Source: Algoriphagus sp. AGSA1 (GTDB lineage: Bacteria > Bacteroidota > Bacteroidia > Cytophagales > Cyclobacteriaceae). Taken from it: a DNA stretch of 64,000 nucleotides. The stretch lies in NCBI RefSeq assembly GCF_021390545.1, contig NZ_JAJUWR010000005.1, positions 180,496-244,495 of the forward strand, written 5' to 3'. Position 1 is the first letter of the stretch, and the number at the start of each line of letters is the position of its first letter. Positions 34,827 to 44,602 of this stretch are shown here, one piece after another. The notes under the pieces were generated by a model. That model did not search any database and was not told the origin of the DNA. It worked only from the letters and a program-made list of their open reading frames with translations. The position numbers and the translations under genes are program-made.

Positions 34827-35750
34827 TTATCTATAATCATCTTCTTCATTGAGGATATTCAGATAGCTTTCATAGCGGTAAGGATGTATGTATCCGGCTT
34901 CTACTTTATCTATTACCACACAGCCAGGCTCGTTTACATGCTGGCAGTTGTTGTATTTGCATTGACCTAGGTATTTTCTCATCTCCGGGAAATAATGGGA
35001 AAGTTCATTGTCCTCAATATCCAATATCCCAAACTCTTTGATGCCCGGGGTATCGATCAGATCACCACCGTCTTCCAGCGCAAAAAGCTCCGCAAAAGTG
35101 GTCGTGTGGACACCTTTGGAAGTAAAACCGGAGATCTCCTTGGTGTGCTGCGAGGCCTGTGGCACCAGTGCATTGAGCAAGGTGGACTTACCTACACCTG
35201 AATGCCCTGAAATCAGCGTGGATTTCCCTGCTAGGACGGACTTGAATTTTTCTTTCAAATTTTCCTCTTTCAAAGCAGATACTTCCAACACTTTATACCC
35301 TAGGGGCTCGTAGATCTCATGGATATCCAACAGCCAATCCTCTGCTTTTTCCCCGGATAGCTGATCCATCTTATTCACAACCAATATGGCTGGAATCCTG
35401 AAACTTTCCGTACTGACCAAAAACCTATCTATAAACCCAAGAGAGGTCCTTGGGTGCTTCATGGTGATCACAAGCATAGCCTGATCCAGATTACTGGCAA
35501 TAATATGTGAAAAATGCTGCTTCCTGGTGGATTTGCGGATTACATAGTTCTCTCTGGGCAATATCTCAGAGATCACCGCTGTTTCCTGATTTAATTCCTT
35601 ATCAAGCCCTACCCAATCACCCACTGCAATAGGATTGGTAAGTTTCAGCTCACCTTGTTTAAACTTCCCTTTCAATCTGGAAGAAACAACTTCATCCTGA
35701 GTCTGCACCAAATACCAGCTCCCAGTGGATTTTATCACCCTTCCTATCAT
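34827..35750 (-). CDS. rsgA: Ribosome small-subunit-dependent GTPase A
   Basis: A 307-residue circularly permuted GTPase that checks late maturation of the 30S subunit. An OB domain (about 1-65) leads into G4 VVNKMDQL, G1 GHSGVGKSTLLN, G2 and G3 DTPGI, and the zinc knuckle C-x4-C-x-H-x5-C in CKYNNCQHVNEPGC. All elements are in the permuted order. The C-terminus is complete. It is about 60 bp from the phosphoribosyltransferase. Confidence 0.96.
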   Translation of the reverse strand: MIGRVIKSTGSWYLVQTQDEVVSSRLKGKFKQGELKLTNPIAVGDWVGLDKELNQETAVISEILPRENYVIRKSTRKQHFSHIIASNLDQAMLVITMKHPRTSLGFIDRFLVSTESFRIPAILVVNKMDQLSGEKAEDWLLDIHEIYEPLGYKVLEVSALKEENLKEKFKSVLAGKSTLISGHSGVGKSTLLNALVPQASQHTKEISGFTSKGVHTTTFAELFALEDGGDLIDTPGIKEFGILDIEDNELSHYFPEMRKYLGQCKYNNCQHVNEPGCVVIDKVEAGYIHPYRYESYLNILNEEDDYR

Positions 35751-35834
35751 ATGATTATAATATTCTCAGTTGTCATAACCTGTCTCAAGGGTATTTTATC
35801 CATTTGATAGCGGAAAACCTCAACGCCGGTTTCA

Positions 35835-37076
35835 TTAATTTAACATCAGTTCTTCCACCTTATTGATGATCCTATCAGCAGCTCCTTCATTCATTTTCAC
35901 CCACTTGGTTGCAGCTTTCGTACTTTCCTCATACATATGAGGATCTTCCAATTTTTTAAATACCCGCATTAAGCTATCAAAATCTTTCACTTCAAATCCA
36001 CATCCATTCAATTGACTTTCTGCAGCCTCGGGGAATTTTACCGGCTTTTTCAATTTTCCGAATATTACAGGGATTCCAAAACCCAGCGGTTCCAGAATAT
36101 TGTGCAACCCCCTGCCCATAGCCCCTCCCACATAGGCCACTCTGGCAAATTGGTATAAGGAACTCAGCATTCCTATATTATCAATAAAAATCACATCGGG
36201 ATTTGAGTCTGAATCCCACTGAGAATACCTGACGACCGACAGCGTAAGCTTTTCTGCCCATCGATTCATAGCCTCTGGATTCAAGTCGTGCGGTGCTATG
36301 ATCCACCTATATCCAGATACTGAATTCATCAGGGGAATGAGCAAACCCATATCCTCTTCCCAAACAGATCCGGCAACTGCCGTCGGTCTATCTCCAACCC
36401 AATTGGTCATTTCTGGATATTCTTTATGATTCTTTGCTGTTTCCGCTACACGGTCAAACCGGGTATCGCCCGCGATGCTGGCAGTCCGGTAGTTTATTGT
36501 CTTCAATAGCTCGAGAGAACTTTGATTTTGGGTAAAAATATAATCAAATTGAAATAGAATATCCCTGAAGAACCCACCTCTACGAAAATAGGGCTGACCT
36601 GGCCGAAATGACGCCGAAAACAGAAAAAGTGGTATTCCTACTGATTTTATAGCATGGATATGATGGTACCACAAATCGTACTTGACAAAGAAAACAAGTT
36701 TAGGACGCAACAAATCCACGAATCTAACTGCATTCCCCTTACTATCAAGAGGCAAATAAGTAATAAAATCAACCTGTGGCTGGGGCTTTTTGATCACATT
36801 ATCAAATCCCGATGGACTGAAAAAACTTACCGCTACAAGAAGCTCAGGTCTTACATGCTTCAACTCCGCAATAACAGGTCTTGCCTGCTCATATTCGCCT
36901 AGCGAAGCCACATGAAACCAAGCCAACTCCCCCGGATTACTGTCTCGGAAGATTGCAATTCTCTGAAATAGATTTTTTCTAGCAGCGGAGAAATGTCTAA
37001 TTTTGGGGATTAGGAACCCGCCAAGGAATATGACAATCCTGGCAAAAAATACCGTAAATCTATAAATCCATTTCAT
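35835..37076 (-). CDS. waaA: 3-deoxy-D-manno-octulosonic acid transferase
   Basis: A 413-residue GT30 membrane-anchored transferase (KdtA/WaaA) that adds Kdo to lipid A precursor. The N-terminal helix (RFTVFFARIVIFLGGFLIP) anchors it; FHVASLGEYEQARPVI carries the acceptor-side Glu, and GGAMGRGLHNILEPLGFGIPV is the donor-site region. It therefore implies a classical lipopolysaccharide in this cell, consistent with the LpxL-like acyltransferase at 986. Divergent from the LMW phosphatase gene. Confidence 0.95.
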   Translation of the reverse strand: MKWIYRFTVFFARIVIFLGGFLIPKIRHFSAARKNLFQRIAIFRDSNPGELAWFHVASLGEYEQARPVIAELKHVRPELLVAVSFFSPSGFDNVIKKPQPQVDFITYLPLDSKGNAVRFVDLLRPKLVFFVKYDLWYHHIHAIKSVGIPLFLFSASFRPGQPYFRRGGFFRDILFQFDYIFTQNQSSLELLKTINYRTASIAGDTRFDRVAETAKNHKEYPEMTNWVGDRPTAVAGSVWEEDMGLLIPLMNSVSGYRWIIAPHDLNPEAMNRWAEKLTLSVVRYSQWDSDSNPDVIFIDNIGMLSSLYQFARVAYVGGAMGRGLHNILEPLGFGIPVIFGKLKKPVKFPEAAESQLNGCGFEVKDFDSLMRVFKKLEDPHMYEESTKAATKWVKMNEGAADRIINKVEELMLN

Positions 37077-37272
37077 CCGCCAAAAATAGCCATTTGAATG
37101 GAAATAGTTTTACCTATGGGCAATACCTTAAAGATGTGGATATTAAAACACAGGTTTTTGAGATTTTACCTAAAAAAACCTAATCTCAGCCGTGTATTTC
37201 CTCTTAAAATTAAGTACATTCAAAACCCTCGATTTTTAAATTGATTGTTAAGTCCAGAGTTTAGATAATATT

Positions 37273-37758
37273 ATGATTCGAGTTTTATTTGTTTGTCTTG
37301 GCAATATATGTCGCTCTCCCCTCGCCGAAGCTATTTTCAACAGCAAGGTCAAAGTAGCGGGAATGGAGGCACAGTTTAAATGTGACAGTGCCGGAACCTC
37401 TGATTTCCATATAGGTGAATTACCAGATGAGCGGACTGTGAAATGTGCCGAAAAATACAAGCTTCCTTTAAATCATCGTGGCAGACAGGTAAACCGCACA
37501 GACTTCAGGGACTTCGAATACATTCTCGCCATGGACGATCACAACCTTAGGAACCTGAACAATATGAAGGTCAGGTATGGTTTCGGCGAGAAGGAAATCT
37601 ATCTCATGCGTGATTTTGTGACCGGATCCCAAGGAATGTCAGTCCCCGATCCTTACTATGGTGGCCAAGAAGGTTTTGAGGAGATCTACACTATTCTGGA
37701 TGAAGCAGTCGATCGTTTTCTGGCACAATTAATTGCAACTCACCATCTCTATGCATGA
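37273..37758 (+). CDS. Low-molecular-weight protein-tyrosine phosphatase
   Basis: A 161-residue cytoplasmic phosphatase. The P-loop CLGNICRS (C-x5-R-S) is at residues 7-14 and the acid loop DPYYGG at about 123-128. Length fits the eukaryote-like LMW-PTP group. In bacteria such enzymes may reverse tyrosine or arginine phosphorylation or regulate polysaccharide export. It overlaps the next gene, so the two are one transcript. Confidence 0.95.
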   Translation: MIRVLFVCLGNICRSPLAEAIFNSKVKVAGMEAQFKCDSAGTSDFHIGELPDERTVKCAEKYKLPLNHRGRQVNRTDFRDFEYILAMDDHNLRNLNNMKVRYGFGEKEIYLMRDFVTGSQGMSVPDPYYGGQEGFEEIYTILDEAVDRFLAQLIATHHLYA

Positions 37759-38626
37759 CCTTTACGGCATATATGAAGAGATACTATTTCAAAACATAGG
37801 GACTAATACTAACTTAAAATCAGCCTCTCTCATAGCGGCTGGCAGTCATAATCAGGGCATCAAATTAGAAAGCAGTGCAGGTGTTTTTTTCCTAAAGCTC
37901 AACTTCGATCACGAAAAAGATATACTCTCCAAAGAAGCGGAAGGTCTATCTATACTCCGCAAAGCTACATTTTTGAAAATCCCGGAAACCTTCGGAAGTG
38001 GGAGAATAGGAGATTACAATTATCTTTTATCAGAGTTTATTACTTCCGGAAGACAGCACCCGGAATATTGGGAGAATCTCGGCTTAGGATTAGCACACCT
38101 CCACCTGACTCATCAGAATGCCTTCGGGCTGGAGAGTGACAACTATATAGCCTCAATCCGTCAAAAAAACCTTCATTCAGACAATTGGGTTGATTTCTTT
38201 ATCGAGCAGCGCCTGGATCCGCTCATAGGCAAAGCATATTTTGACAAGCTCATCCCTATTGAATTCCTTAAGAAGTTCCAGGAGATCTACCCGAAACTAG
38301 CGTCAGTTTTCCCCACGGAACAACCTTCATTAGTTCACGGCGATCTTTGGTCTGGCAACGTAATCTGCACGACTGATGGTCAGCCCTGCCTGATCGATCC
38401 TGCTGTTTATTTTGGGCATAGGGAAATGGATCTTGCTTTTAGCAGATTGTTTGGAGGTTTTGACAATAGATTTTATAGCGCTTACGAATCTCTGCTGCCA
38501 CTGGAGCCTGGATTCGAAAGCAGAATGGACATCTACAATCTATACCCACTGCTCGTACATCTGAATCTATTCGGAACGGCCTATCTCCCCGGAATCGGAC
38601 GAACGATTAACAGGATGATAAGATAG
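37751..38626 (+). CDS. Fructosamine kinase family protein
   Basis: About 291 residues from the ATG at 37751, which overlaps the phosphatase stop by 8 bp. A TTG at 37733 would give a six-residue extension but looks less likely. It has the protein-kinase-like fold: GVFFLKLNFDHEKDI with the ATP-binding Lys, LVHGDLWSGNVI as the catalytic loop and LIDPAVYFGHREMDLA as the metal-binding region. Bacterial members phosphorylate protein-bound ketoamines (ribulosamine or erythrulosamine), starting deglycation. The pairing with LMW-PTP is a known genomic association for the family. Confidence 0.92.
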   Translation: MHDLYGIYEEILFQNIGTNTNLKSASLIAAGSHNQGIKLESSAGVFFLKLNFDHEKDILSKEAEGLSILRKATFLKIPETFGSGRIGDYNYLLSEFITSGRQHPEYWENLGLGLAHLHLTHQNAFGLESDNYIASIRQKNLHSDNWVDFFIEQRLDPLIGKAYFDKLIPIEFLKKFQEIYPKLASVFPTEQPSLVHGDLWSGNVICTTDGQPCLIDPAVYFGHREMDLAFSRLFGGFDNRFYSAYESLLPLEPGFESRMDIYNLYPLLVHLNLFGTAYLPGIGRTINRMIR

Positions 38627-38642
38627 GCCGTTTTGGCAGCCA

Positions 38643-39767
38643 TCAGCCAAGATTAAGATCTACTTTTCCTCCAGTCTTTATAGCTTTGAAAATCGCATCT
38701 ATAATCTTCATATCCTTCACTCCCTCTTCTCCATTTACCGGCACTTCAGCCTTTTTATCGTCGAAAATTATGGCCGCCATTTCATCCATCTGAACTGTCT
38801 GATGTGTCACTATTGGCTCAGTCAGCGGCCCTTTATGAGTAGTTCCCTTAATAGGCCCATATCCGGTGGAAGGCTGCATTTCAGCCCATCCCTTGCTTCC
38901 ATTCAGATAGAACCGATCCAGATCATTCATGTTGTAGGTAGAAAGACAAGATGCAATAGCCCCACTGGGAAACCCCAACTGGAAAGTAATTGTCTCATCT
39001 ACCCCCTCGTTAAATTTCTCCGGGTCAGTTTTGACCTCTTGGGCAGTGACCCATATCGGTTCTTCTCCAACCATGTATCTGGCGCCGTTGATGGAGTAAA
39101 TACCAATATCCATCATAGCTCCCCCACCTGAAAGCTCAGGATCCAGCCTCCATTGCGAAGGATCGCCTATCACAAAACCACTTAGCCCTTGAAAAAAACG
39201 GATTTCGCCTAGTTCACCTGCTTTACGCATCCTGATCACCTCCAAGGTATTTGGCTCGAAATGCATTCTGTAGCCTATCAGCAGATGGACACCAGCGGCT
39301 TTACATGCATCTACCATGGCCTGACCATCAGCAGCATTCACTGCCATAGGCTTTTCACAGATCGCATGCTTTCCAGCCTTTGCCACTCGGATCACCTGGT
39401 CCTTGTGAAGTGCGTTGGGGGTGATCACATATACGGCATCGATATCTGGGTTATCTTTTATCGCATCAAAGTTTTCATAGTTATAACAATTTTTCTCGGG
39501 TATTCCGTATTTCTCCCTCCAGTCCACCACTTTGGATGGAGTGCCACTGATTACTCCGGCAAGTTTGGTGCGGGTACAGCTCTGAATCGCCTCAGCGACC
39601 CTGGTACCATAACTTCCCAGCCCCATTATAGCAACTCTTAGTGTCTGGGCATTTTTAGGTAATGTATCTGCAGGTTTTGTCATAGCGGATAAGGGATTTA
39701 AAGTGGGCACAGCCAAGGCCATTGCGGACAAACTGGCCTTTTGCAAAAATATCCTTCTAGTTTTCAT
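38643..39767 (-). CDS. Tat-exported Gfo/Idh/MocA oxidoreductase
   Basis: A 374-residue NAD(P)-dependent oxidoreductase. The signal MKTRRIFLQKASLSAMALAVP is twin-arginine-like. The Rossmann motif is MGLGSYGTRVAEAI, the active-site Lys is in CEKPMAVNAADG, and the C-terminal beta sheet reads GGGAMMDIGIYSINGARYMVGEEP. Probably glucose-fructose oxidoreductase-like in the periplasm; substrate unknown. It is convergent with the fructosamine kinase gene. Confidence 0.92.
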   Translation of the reverse strand: MKTRRIFLQKASLSAMALAVPTLNPLSAMTKPADTLPKNAQTLRVAIMGLGSYGTRVAEAIQSCTRTKLAGVISGTPSKVVDWREKYGIPEKNCYNYENFDAIKDNPDIDAVYVITPNALHKDQVIRVAKAGKHAICEKPMAVNAADGQAMVDACKAAGVHLLIGYRMHFEPNTLEVIRMRKAGELGEIRFFQGLSGFVIGDPSQWRLDPELSGGGAMMDIGIYSINGARYMVGEEPIWVTAQEVKTDPEKFNEGVDETITFQLGFPSGAIASCLSTYNMNDLDRFYLNGSKGWAEMQPSTGYGPIKGTTHKGPLTEPIVTHQTVQMDEMAAIIFDDKKAEVPVNGEEGVKDMKIIDAIFKAIKTGGKVDLNLG

Positions 39768-39861
39768 GATTAAGGTATAGGTTATTGAGTTTTACATGTT
39801 GAAAATATTGATTTTTAGTCAAACACCCTTACACTTGGGCAAATGACTTGGAATTATGCTG

Positions 39862-41130
39862 TTATTTTGCTCTACGTACTACCTGGACTGTATGTCGGGT
39901 ACTCTGTTCCAGTAAGACCTCATAGCCTTCCAAGTATCCGGGCAAGGAAGCTATGTCTGGATGAAGCACAGTCAATAGCTCCAGCCCTTCATTATACCTG
40001 ACATCAAATTCCTTTCTAAGGCTCCTTAACAATTGCTCTAACTTAAACAGCTCCGAATCTATCACGATAGAAATGCTAATAGCGGATGTCTGAAGCATAT
40101 TCACCCTTAACTTCAAACTTTGCAATTGGGCATAGACCTGATGGATATGTCTCTCTTCTATAAAAGTGAAGTCGGTCACTTTTAAGCTGACCAGAATTTG
40201 CTCTTTCTTCAAAATGATAGTGGGCAAGGGAGCCACTTTTGCCTGGGAATGAATCTTGGTACCCTCTTCCTCAGGATTGAGAAAGGACTTCACGTAAAGC
40301 GGAATCCCTGAATTCGCAAGTGGTTTAATGGTTTTGGGATGTATGACAGAAGCACCATAAAAGGTCATCTGTGCGGCTTGTTGGTAATCCAGCTCCGAAA
40401 ACAATGTTGTGTCATTAAAAAGCTTAGGGTCTGCATTTAGCACGCCAGGGACATCTTTCCAGATAGTAACAGAGCCTGCATCCAGGCAAGAAGCCAAAAT
40501 TGCGGCAGTAAAGTCCGAGCCTTCCCTGCCCAAAGTAGTCGGCCTCCTATGGGAATCAGCCCCTAAGAACCCTTGGGTTAAAACCGGGAACTGTTCCAAT
40601 TTCGGCTTTAGTTGAGCCTGGCAATTTTGCCGGGTTTTTTCCCAGTCGATTTTTGCAAAGCGAAAATCACTGTCTGTGGCAATCAACTCCCTCGCATCCT
40701 GCCAAAGCACAAGTAAATCTTGCATGCATAGGTACTCCATCACGATACGGGACGAAAGAAGCTCGCCAAACCCGACTATCCTGTCATAATACTCATCGTA
40801 ATTTTCTCTGGTCAGCGACTTGTTTAGTTCATGATGAAGCTGGATGAAGTAATTTTCAATTTTAGGAAAGATCACATGATCAGCAGGAAACAACTCCTTG
40901 CAGACGGAAACATGAAAATCCTTTAAAATTGTACTATTCCTGGAAAAATCCTTATTTTCCAATTTAAGTGAAAGGATATTCTCCAGTTGATTTGTGGATT
41001 TCCCCATGGCCGACACCACTATTACAAAATTATTTCGCAATCGATTACGGAGAATATCAGCAATGTTTTGTACTCCAAGAGCATCTTTCACAGAAGCTCC
41101 TCCAAATTTGTAAACTTGAGTTTTTCTCAT
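39862..41130 (-). CDS. lysC: Aspartate kinase (monofunctional)
   Basis: A 422-residue aspartokinase. VYKFGGASVKDALGVQNIADIL is the nucleotide/Asp motif, GFGELLSSRIV the substrate loop, TTLGREGSDFTAAILA the catalytic segment and WKDVPGVLNADPKL the nucleotide lid. A C-terminal ACT region (residues 300-422) is present but shorter and less typical than usual. A second kinase is fused in ThrA at 50609, so this copy likely feeds lysine/diaminopimelate. Divergent from fbp with 57 bp between the starts. Confidence 0.93.
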   Translation of the reverse strand: MRKTQVYKFGGASVKDALGVQNIADILRNRLRNNFVIVVSAMGKSTNQLENILSLKLENKDFSRNSTILKDFHVSVCKELFPADHVIFPKIENYFIQLHHELNKSLTRENYDEYYDRIVGFGELLSSRIVMEYLCMQDLLVLWQDARELIATDSDFRFAKIDWEKTRQNCQAQLKPKLEQFPVLTQGFLGADSHRRPTTLGREGSDFTAAILASCLDAGSVTIWKDVPGVLNADPKLFNDTTLFSELDYQQAAQMTFYGASVIHPKTIKPLANSGIPLYVKSFLNPEEEGTKIHSQAKVAPLPTIILKKEQILVSLKVTDFTFIEERHIHQVYAQLQSLKLRVNMLQTSAISISIVIDSELFKLEQLLRSLRKEFDVRYNEGLELLTVLHPDIASLPGYLEGYEVLLEQSTRHTVQVVRRAK

Positions 41131-41187
41131 TAAAATATTTACTTATTTTTCAACCGTAATAAACCACCAATTGAACTATTCCAACAT

Positions 41188-42225
41188 ATGAAAATTTTAC
41201 CCTACTTACCTGACAGGAGTGGATTAGCTTACTCTGTTGGCACCACCCTGGACCGTTTCATCAAACTCAAACAAAGTGATTTCCCTTTTGCTTCCGGAGA
41301 GCTTTCTCAGCTGCTTCGCGACATAGCTCTCGCTGCCAAGATAGTAAATCGCGAAACTAACCGAGCCGGTCTTTCAAATATCGGTGGAGCTTTTGGCCAA
41401 GTCAATGTACAAGGTGAAGAGCAACAAAAACTCGATGTCATAGCAAACATCAGATTTATGCGGGCTCTCAGTAAAGGTGGCGAAGTCTGTGCCATTGTTT
41501 CTGAAGAGGAAGATTCAGTGATAGATTTACAAAACAGTTCAGGCAAATACGTAGTGGCTATAGACCCACTTGATGGAAGCTCAAATATAGATGTCAACAT
41601 CAGCATTGGTACGATTTTTTCAATTTATAGAAGGATAACACCTGCCGGAAGCCCCATCCAACAGGAAGATATCATGCAGAAAGGCTCAGAGCAGGTCGCC
41701 GCAGGCTATGTGCTATACGGGTCTTCCACCATGCTGGTATATACCACCGGCTGCGGGGTGAATGGATTTACTTACGAGCAGTCATTAGGAGAATTTTTCC
41801 TTTCCCATCCGGATATACGGGCCCCCAAAAGCGGAGAAATATACTCCGTAAATGAGGGATCTCAGTTGGACTGGGAAGCAGGAATTAAAAATTACATTAC
41901 TTTATGTAAAGAACGAAGATACTCGGCCCGGTATATAGGGTCGCTGGTAGCTGATTTTCACAGAAACCTACTAAAAGGCGGTATCTATCTCTACCCAGCC
42001 ACCAAAAAGAACCCATCAGGAAAATTACGCTTGCTCTATGAGGCCAATGCCCTTGCGCTGATCGCCGAACAAGCCGGAGCTATGGCTACTGATGGATCCC
42101 GGAGAATTTTGGACATCAAGCCCACTTCTTTACATCAAAGAACCCCATTACTGATCGGATCATCTGAAATGGTGCAAGAAGCTGAAGCCATCCTTAAAGG
42201 CGAGGATGTAAAATCACTGATCTGA
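41188..42225 (+). CDS. fbp: Fructose-1,6-bisphosphatase class I
   Basis: A 345-residue gluconeogenic phosphatase. The metal and catalytic motifs are [33 protein letters not shown] and [19 protein letters not shown]. The Li-sensitive Asp-Pro-Leu-Asp-Gly-Ser is intact. Length is normal. It stands alone, and with the glycogen trio suggests carbon storage by way of gluconeogenesis. Confidence 0.97.
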   Translation: MKILPYLPDRSGLAYSVGTTLDRFIKLKQSDFPFASGELSQLLRDIALAAKIVNRETNRAGLSNIGGAFGQVNVQGEEQQKLDVIANIRFMRALSKGGEVCAIVSEEEDSVIDLQNSSGKYVVAIDPLDGSSNIDVNISIGTIFSIYRRITPAGSPIQQEDIMQKGSEQVAAGYVLYGSSTMLVYTTGCGVNGFTYEQSLGEFFLSHPDIRAPKSGEIYSVNEGSQLDWEAGIKNYITLCKERRYSARYIGSLVADFHRNLLKGGIYLYPATKKNPSGKLRLLYEANALALIAEQAGAMATDGSRRILDIKPTSLHQRTPLLIGSSEMVQEAEAILKGEDVKSLI

Positions 42226-42291
42226 GCACTTATCACAAAAAAGCAAGGAATCAGAATATGTGTTTTAAATTGCGATAACATTTAGCATGCT

Positions 42292-43458
42292 ATGAAAACA
42301 ATGAAACACTTTCTACCAACCGCCCTTATCCTAGCCGGGATATCAAGCTGGATATCCTGCACCCCAAAAGAAACAGAAGTTGCCCAAGAGCCAATTGATG
42401 AGACTTTTGCCGTTCAAACGGATGAAATACTGATCAAGGTGGATACTCTTTATACTGATTTTGATAATCCATGGGGAATGACATGGCTCCCTGACGGCAG
42501 AATGCTGGTCACCGAGAAAAAAGGGGAAATACTGATCTTCAAAGACGATCAGTTTACCGGAGAGAAAATCCAGGGGATTCCAGAAGTCTGGACAGTAAAT
42601 CAATCCGGGCTTTTGGATATAGCGGTACATCCTAAGTTTGAGGAGAATGGTTGGATTTACATCTCCTATGGTAAGCCGATGCCGGACAGCACATCTTCGA
42701 CTACCATCATGCGGTTCAAACTGGAAGGCAACAACGCTACCAATCAGGAAGAAATAATCCAATCTTTACCGGCATGGAAAGGCGGAAGACACCTCGGTAG
42801 CCGTATCGTGTTTGACAATGAGGGGTACCTTTATTACTCCAGTGGAGAGCGTGGTGACACGCCGAGCAATGCCCAGGATTTGACTAATTCCCATGGTAAA
42901 ATCCACCGTATCTATGACGATGGAAGAATCCCGGAAGACAACCCGTTTGTAAATACAGAAGGTGCCATGAAGTCTATCTGGACCTATGGAAACCGAAACC
43001 CTCAAGGACTATATTTTGACAAGGAGAACAACCTACTCTATGAAACAGAACATGGCCCGCAAGGGGGCGATGAGCTGAATCTTATAGAAAAAGGGAAAAA
43101 TTATGGTTGGCCTGTGATCACCTGGGGAATTGATTACGATGGCACACCGATTTCGGATATACAGGAAAAAGAAGGCATGGAACAACCATTGAGCTACTAT
43201 GTTCCATCAATCGCCACTTCTGGCATGACCATGGTCACTTCGGATAAGTATCCTTCATGGAAAGGAGATATTCTAGTGGGAGCATTAGCCAAAATGCACA
43301 TTAACCGTGTGGATATGAACGGATCAACAGCAGGCAAGCAAGAAGTAATGCTGCAGGACATCGGACGTGTACGCCAGGTAGCGCAGAGTCCTGATGGCTA
43401 TATTTATGCGGTCACACAGGGAACGGGGCTTTTGGTAAAGCTGATACCTATCCGATAA
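42292..43458 (+). CDS. PQQ-type sugar dehydrogenase, lipoprotein
   Basis: A 388-residue exported six-bladed beta-propeller. The lipobox region is SSWISC (Cys23). DNPWGMTWLPDGRMLVTEKKG, GLLDIAVHP, YGNRNPQGLYFD, TEHGPQGGDELNLI and NYGWPVITWG are the motifs of the soluble aldose sugar dehydrogenase (YliI/GDH-B) family, which holds PQQ and calcium. It oxidises sugars in the periplasm or outer-membrane periplasmic face. The second Met (MKH) is an alternative start. A strong terminator follows. Confidence 0.93.
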   Translation: MKTMKHFLPTALILAGISSWISCTPKETEVAQEPIDETFAVQTDEILIKVDTLYTDFDNPWGMTWLPDGRMLVTEKKGEILIFKDDQFTGEKIQGIPEVWTVNQSGLLDIAVHPKFEENGWIYISYGKPMPDSTSSTTIMRFKLEGNNATNQEEIIQSLPAWKGGRHLGSRIVFDNEGYLYYSSGERGDTPSNAQDLTNSHGKIHRIYDDGRIPEDNPFVNTEGAMKSIWTYGNRNPQGLYFDKENNLLYETEHGPQGGDELNLIEKGKNYGWPVITWGIDYDGTPISDIQEKEGMEQPLSYYVPSIATSGMTMVTSDKYPSWKGDILVGALAKMHINRVDMNGSTAGKQEVMLQDIGRVRQVAQSPDGYIYAVTQGTGLLVKLIPIR

Positions 43459-43478
43459 CCATCCTTTATAAAACACTA

Positions 43479-43513
43479 AAAAGCCCCTTTTGAGCTATTC
43501 AAAAGGGGTTTTT
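43479..43513 (+). terminator. Intrinsic terminator after the sugar dehydrogenase
   Basis: CCCCTTTTGA (43484-43493) pairs perfectly with TCAAAAGGGG (43499-43508) over a 5-base loop, flanked by AAAA on the left and TTTTT on the right, so it may work for both strands and also end gpsA. Confidence 0.92.
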
Positions 43514-43543
43514 ATATTTTTTAGGGCTGCTTATCAAAACACA

Positions 43544-44602
43544 CTATACAAAATTCACATCTACACTGAAAGGATACTTCATCAAAAACTGGAGTGCCTC
43601 TTCTATTTCCAGATCTTCAAAAAGCACTTTGTAAAGATTCTCCGTGATTGGGGCGCGCAAGTCCGCAGTTTCCAGAAAGGCCTTCATAATCCTCACTGTG
43701 TTAATCCCCTCAGCCACCTCATCCATTCCTGAAAGTATGGTTTCCAAAGAATCGCCTTTGGCCAAACGGTAACCTACTGTGAAGTTTCTGGAATGAACCG
43801 AATTGCAGGTCGCCACCAGATCACCTATTCCTGCCAACCCCATCACTGACTTAATACTACCTCCAAGAGCATTCCCCAGGTGAATCATCTCCACCATTCC
43901 CCTGCTTATCAATAGGCCTTTGGCATTTTCTCCCAGCCCTAGTCCAGCCAATGCCCCTGAGGCTATGGCAATAATATTTTTTAAAACCCCACTGATCTCC
44001 ACACCAATGATATCAGAATTCCCATATACTTGGAATTTTTCGGATCTCAGTAGGCTCTGCCCTTCCAAAATCACTTCATTATACTTGCTTGCTATCACAG
44101 TGGCCGCAGGCTGCCCTTGCGAAAGTTCTTTGGACAGATTAGGCCCCGCCAGACATCCCACACGTACAGCCACTGTCTCCTGCAGTATTACCTCACTCAT
44201 GGTCAGGATCTGACTCCGCGAGATTTTCTTTACCGTGTTCAGCGTTTCTCCGTGTTTGAGATTAAGACAAAGCCCTTTAGTGCCGTGAATGATCAAGTGA
44301 TAGGGAAAAAGAAAGGGTGAGAAAGTCCTTACCACATCCTGAAAACCAGAAGAGGGAACCATAAAAAACAATATATCACAGCTTCTACATAGCTCTTCGG
44401 GATCATTAGAGGCTATTACATTCTCGTTGAGTGCTTTACCCTGAGCCGAGTGGCTTACATTTATCTCCGTGACCACCTCCTGCTTTCTGGCGTAGGCCAT
44501 TACCGGGTTCTTTGCCGCCAGGATATTTGCTATGGCCGTACCAAAGCTTCCCACGCCAATTACCCCTATGTATTTTTGTTCAGAAGAGTTTTTCGAGTCC
44601 AT
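43544..44602 (-). CDS. gpsA: NAD(P)-dependent glycerol-3-phosphate dehydrogenase
   Basis: A 352-residue enzyme making sn-glycerol-3-phosphate for phospholipids. GVIGVGSFGTAIANIL is the dinucleotide fold; the catalytic Lys lies in SGVLKNIIAIASGALAG, and GIGDLVATCNSVHSRNFTVG is conserved. It overlaps the 3' end of the upstream acyltransferase gene by 23 bp, so the enzyme that makes glycerol-3-phosphate and the one that acylates it are made together. Confidence 0.95.
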   Translation of the reverse strand: MDSKNSSEQKYIGVIGVGSFGTAIANILAAKNPVMAYARKQEVVTEINVSHSAQGKALNENVIASNDPEELCRSCDILFFMVPSSGFQDVVRTFSPFLFPYHLIIHGTKGLCLNLKHGETLNTVKKISRSQILTMSEVILQETVAVRVGCLAGPNLSKELSQGQPAATVIASKYNEVILEGQSLLRSEKFQVYGNSDIIGVEISGVLKNIIAIASGALAGLGLGENAKGLLISRGMVEMIHLGNALGGSIKSVMGLAGIGDLVATCNSVHSRNFTVGYRLAKGDSLETILSGMDEVAEGINTVRIMKAFLETADLRAPITENLYKVLFEDLEIEEALQFLMKYPFSVDVNFV